From: Brachionus koreanus
Taxonomy: Eukaryota; Rotifera; Eurotatoria; Ploima; Brachionidae
Direction: 5' to 3'
DNA: 12,174 nt
Assembly: GCA_016987375.1 (NCBI GenBank)
Contig: PJRA01000263.1
Coordinates: 5,139,549-5,151,722, forward strand
Below are positions 9,589-12,174 of this stretch, one piece after another. Each line of letters begins with the position of its first letter. Position 1 is the stretch's first letter. The notes beneath the pieces are model-generated. The model had not been told where the DNA came from, did not search any database, and worked only from the letters and a program-made list of their open reading frames with translations. The position numbers and the translations under genes were made by a program.

Positions 9589-9835
9589 CTAAATTCCTTT
9601 ATTCGGGGCCAAGGGCATACGCTAACTCATTGAAAAAAATCATTAAACTAACTTTTAACTTAATCAGCTCACAATACTTTTCTAAAATTAATATATTCTT
9701 CCGTTTTGTTTTAAAATAAAATAAAAGAATTTAAACAATTTCCAAATTAAAAAAAGAAAAGAAAATATTCAAAAGAAAAATTAAAAAAATGAATGAATCT
9801 GAATTTTTTTCAAAATTTAAAAAAAGAAATTTAAT

Positions 9836-9841
9836 TTTATT
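9836..9841 (-). terminator. AATAAA poly(A) signal of MCT-B
   Basis: A canonical AATAAA on the minus strand begins 9 nt after the MCT-B stop codon (9850-9852). If used, the 3' UTR would be only about 25-35 nt. The hexamer partly overlaps the repeat that contains the stop. Confidence 0.4.
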
Positions 9842-9854
9842 AGATTAGATTAGA
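9840..9854. repeat. (TTAGA)3 microsatellite containing the MCT-B stop
   Basis: Three perfect copies of TTAGA on the plus strand, (TCTAA)3 in the sense of MCT-B. The first TAA in the gene's frame is the stop codon. Because the repeat supplies TAA in each unit, slippage would shift the end only slightly. Confidence 0.85.
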
Positions 9855-11490
9855 CTCTTGTAATTTTTTTAGGAATATTATTCCATTTGGATTTCGATAA
9901 GCAAATACCGGCTAATAGACTCAAAGTCATAGCAATTGTGAATGAACTACCAGCAAAAATAAATGAATAAAATATTGATTTGAATTTTTCTGACAACATT
10001 CCTAGATAAATTATTTATTTAGAAAATTCAAATTTTAAAAAAACTTTTTGATTTACCTGCGACAAAAGGGCCTAGCACTGCTCCGATGCCCCGCATGGTA
10101 TTCAAAATACCATTTGCATTGCGAAATTTGTTCGCACCAACGATTTCAACTAGATAAGGTGTAGATAGACTGTGAACTCCAGCCATTGGAATAGCAAAAG
10201 CAACTCCAAAGCCTATTTGCATAGCAAAAGTTTTAAGATAAAAATAAGAAAACAGACAAATAGCAGCAATTAGAAGACAAATTGTGTTCATATTCACCGG
10301 TTTTGCAACTTTTTTATCACATAAAACTCCCAAAATCAATCTATTAGGAATATTTGCCAAACCGGCTACGCTGATCACCCAAGCGTAGTCGTTAATTTCT
10401 AATTCTTGGGCTCTAATTGGAATGTAAATAAATGGAATATAGTATGCTAAAAAAACAAAAAAACCCGATAAAACAATTAGTAAAAATGGCAAATTTTTTT
10501 TTAATAAACTAAAATCTGTTATTTCTTTCAGTATACGAAAAAAAATGTTTGATCTGTCTTTATTTACTTCATTTTTGATATTTTCGTCGTCTAATTTTAA
10601 ACATTTTAACTCCCTTAAAATAAAAAAATCTAATTCACTTAATTTGAAATTTCTTAATATATTTTAATTACTGAGATTTGGAATGTTTTTTTTTGTAGTA
10701 TTCAATAGGAGTTAAAAAGCTTGAGAAAATCACTATAGATAATATAATTGAACCATTGATGAAAAGTACATGGTTCCATGCAAAATTTTTTGTCAAAAAT
10801 TTTGTTAACGGTGCAAAGGCAAATGCTCCAAAACCTTTTCTGGAATTTAGTGAAAATATAGAATTAAAATAAAATAGAGCTAATACCTGATGATGCCATC
10901 ATAATGCCATTTGCTAATCCTAATTTTTTATCAAAATAGTCTACCATTATTATGATGCTTGTTAAATAAATGCAGCCATATGCTATGCCGCCTAATATAC
11001 CAAAAACTATTATTATCATATAAAATGAAGGCAGAAAGGCGCTTATAAAAAAAGTCGATGCATAGACAAAAGATGAAAGCATCATTACTTTTCTGCAGCC
11101 GAATTCTTTTGCAAGAGCTGATGACAAGGCTCCTTATTTTTTTTTTTTAATTTTATTTTAGTATTTTTATTCAAAAATATTTAAATATAATAAAAAATAA
11201 GAGTTTACCACTTGCAAATAGAAAGCCAGTGTTAAAACTTTGAAGCAAATTAGCAACATCTTGGGTTACATTAAATTGTTCTTTGAGGATTTTGAGCAAA
11301 ATACCAAACGAGTACATGCATCCGATCAATATAAAATTTGTCACCTATCAATAATTTAAAATCATAAACAATTACTACATTTAATTATTGCGATCAATTT
11401 TACTGATATAGATATAAGTATAACCCAACCATAGCCTCCATTTGGTTTTTGAAAAATTTCCTTTTCAATTATCTCATCTTTTTTACACAT
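9850..11490 (-). CDS. Monocarboxylate transporter-like protein (SLC16 family, MFS), paralogue B
   Basis: Six exons: 11490-11404, 11344-11209, 11132-10887, 10834-10672, 10613-10057, 10001-9850, encoding 446 aa. Introns are 52-76 bp, all GT-AG, phases 0,1,1,2,1, the same as the shared introns of MCT-A. An in-frame TAA at 11515-11517 supports the start. PNGGYGW (16-22, Asn replacing the usual Asp/Glu) precedes TM1, and YFDKKLGLANG is at 140-150. Twelve TM helices are plausible, with a charged central loop at about 200-250 that is one codon longer upstream of TM7 than in MCT-A. In TM8, R302 is kept (LANIPNRLILG) with Asn298 where MCT1 has Asp. STPYLVEIVGA and MRGIGAVLGPFVAG are strongly shared with MCT-A. 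The acceptor of exon 4 was set at AAAAG/GT because only this keeps SSGFGAFAFAP in frame. The gene is a plasma-membrane transporter by family; its substrate is unknown. Confidence 0.94.
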
Positions 11491-12079
11491 TTCAATTTCT
11501 TTGGACACTTTAAATTAAACTAAATAAAAGTTATTATTCAAAAAAAATTAAATATTTTACTTTTAAAAATTTATGAAGATTTTTTTGTTGAAAAAACAAA
11601 AAAAACAAATGGTTTGATCGAGTTCTATCGGCTATGTTTAGAATAAATTTTTAAACGCGCAACTAGCTTATAAATTATTTTCAATTTTCTAAATTAGAAT
11701 TATTTATTCATTGAAGGATGTCGATTGCATTAGATTATTTTTTTTCATTGTCTTGTCTTCGCCTAATCAAAAAAAAAAAGGCTAAATTAAATAAAAACAT
11801 TCTCACTACAAATTAAGAAAATTTTTATTTAATTTAATTATCATTTTTTCTTTTCAAGAGTGAAACTTAATTTATCTATTTTTAAAGTTTGCCAATTTAA
11901 TATGTTTTTTTTCATTTAAAAATTTAATTATTTTTCAATTTTTAATATCAAGATTAGCTCAAATTTTACATCAATATCTTTTTCTAATTTTAAAAAATAA
12001 ATTTTTAGAAGAACTTTTTCAATATTTTTATACTGGTTAAAATGATTCAGAGTTGTTTAAAAGTCCAAAATTAAAGTTC

Positions 12080-12091
12080 AAGTCCGGACTT
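12080..12091. repeat. 12-bp perfect palindrome AAGTCCGGACTT
   Basis: The sequence is identical on both strands and centred on CCGG, within a locally GC-richer patch (about 12065-12110) of otherwise AT-rich DNA. A dimeric DNA-binding protein site is possible; nothing else supports one. Confidence 0.6.
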
Positions 12092-12130
12092 TCCGTCTCT
12101 TCAACTCAGATATCAGAATTTATCTGTCTA

Positions 12131-12146
12131 TTAATTAATTAATTAA
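12131..12146. repeat. (TTAA)4 microsatellite
   Basis: Four perfect copies of the self-complementary tetranucleotide TTAA, a simple low-complexity repeat in the AT-rich flank. Confidence 0.8.
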
Positions 12147-12174
12147 GAAAATGATCCTGTTCTTTACATAGAAT

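Larger units (their letters stand above)
9127..9849. other. Intergenic, 3' side of MCT-B
   Basis: No supported gene. Open stretches of up to about 68 codons on the plus strand have no recognisable domain and AT-driven composition. A GC-richer patch at about 9590-9630 and a 14-bp tandem duplication at 9561-9588 are the only visible structure. The right end holds the MCT-B 3' UTR. Confidence 0.55.
11491..12174. other. AT-rich region upstream of MCT-B
   Basis: This should contain the MCT-B 5' UTR and promoter. No coding exon or clear core-promoter element is recognisable. It holds a 12-bp perfect palindrome at 12080-12091 and a (TTAA)4 run at 12131-12146. Confidence 0.5.

Overview
The window is strongly AT-rich eukaryotic DNA carrying three intron-containing protein genes, all on the minus strand, plus one badly decayed non-LTR retrotransposon fragment on the plus strand. 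All 16 introns I can place are tiny (50-76 bp) and all but one are GT-AG. The standard stop codons are used. Very short introns, very low GC and a metazoan gene set (SYAP1/Sap47 family, SLC16-type transporters) fit a small invertebrate genome. A monogonont rotifer such as Brachionus fits best, but a planarian or another AT-rich invertebrate cannot be excluded from sequence alone.

Layout by position: 1-1314 is non-coding. 1315-2653 is a complete six-exon gene for a synapse-associated protein 1 (SYAP1/Sap47, BSD-domain) orthologue, 353 aa. 2654-5469 is a 2.8 kb AT-rich intergenic stretch. 5470-7126 is a seven-exon monocarboxylate transporter-like gene (449 aa, called MCT-A here). 7127-9849 is intergenic and contains a higher-GC relic of a LINE reverse transcriptase at about 8155-9020. 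9850-11490 is a second, six-exon MCT-like gene (446 aa, MCT-B). 11491-12174 is non-coding. Each spliced model was built by hand: every junction keeps the reading frame and each protein runs from ATG to stop.

MCT-A and MCT-B are tandem paralogues. Their shared introns sit at the same positions and phases (0,1,1,2,1), and the second exon is 136 bp in both. MCT-A has one additional intron that splits the equivalent of MCT-B exon 3 (144+102 = 246 bp, exactly the length of the unsplit exon). MCT-A also has a GC-AG intron where MCT-B has GT-AG, and a stop-free 51-bp first intron. Both transporters keep the SLC16 signature motifs but appear to lack two residues linked to proton/lactate coupling in MCT1, so they may not be lactate transporters.

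I do not see a new multi-gene system here. The points worth a second look are the paralogue-specific intron changes, the transport-site substitutions, the retroelement relic with a candidate target-site duplication, and a 13-bp perfect inverted repeat next to it.
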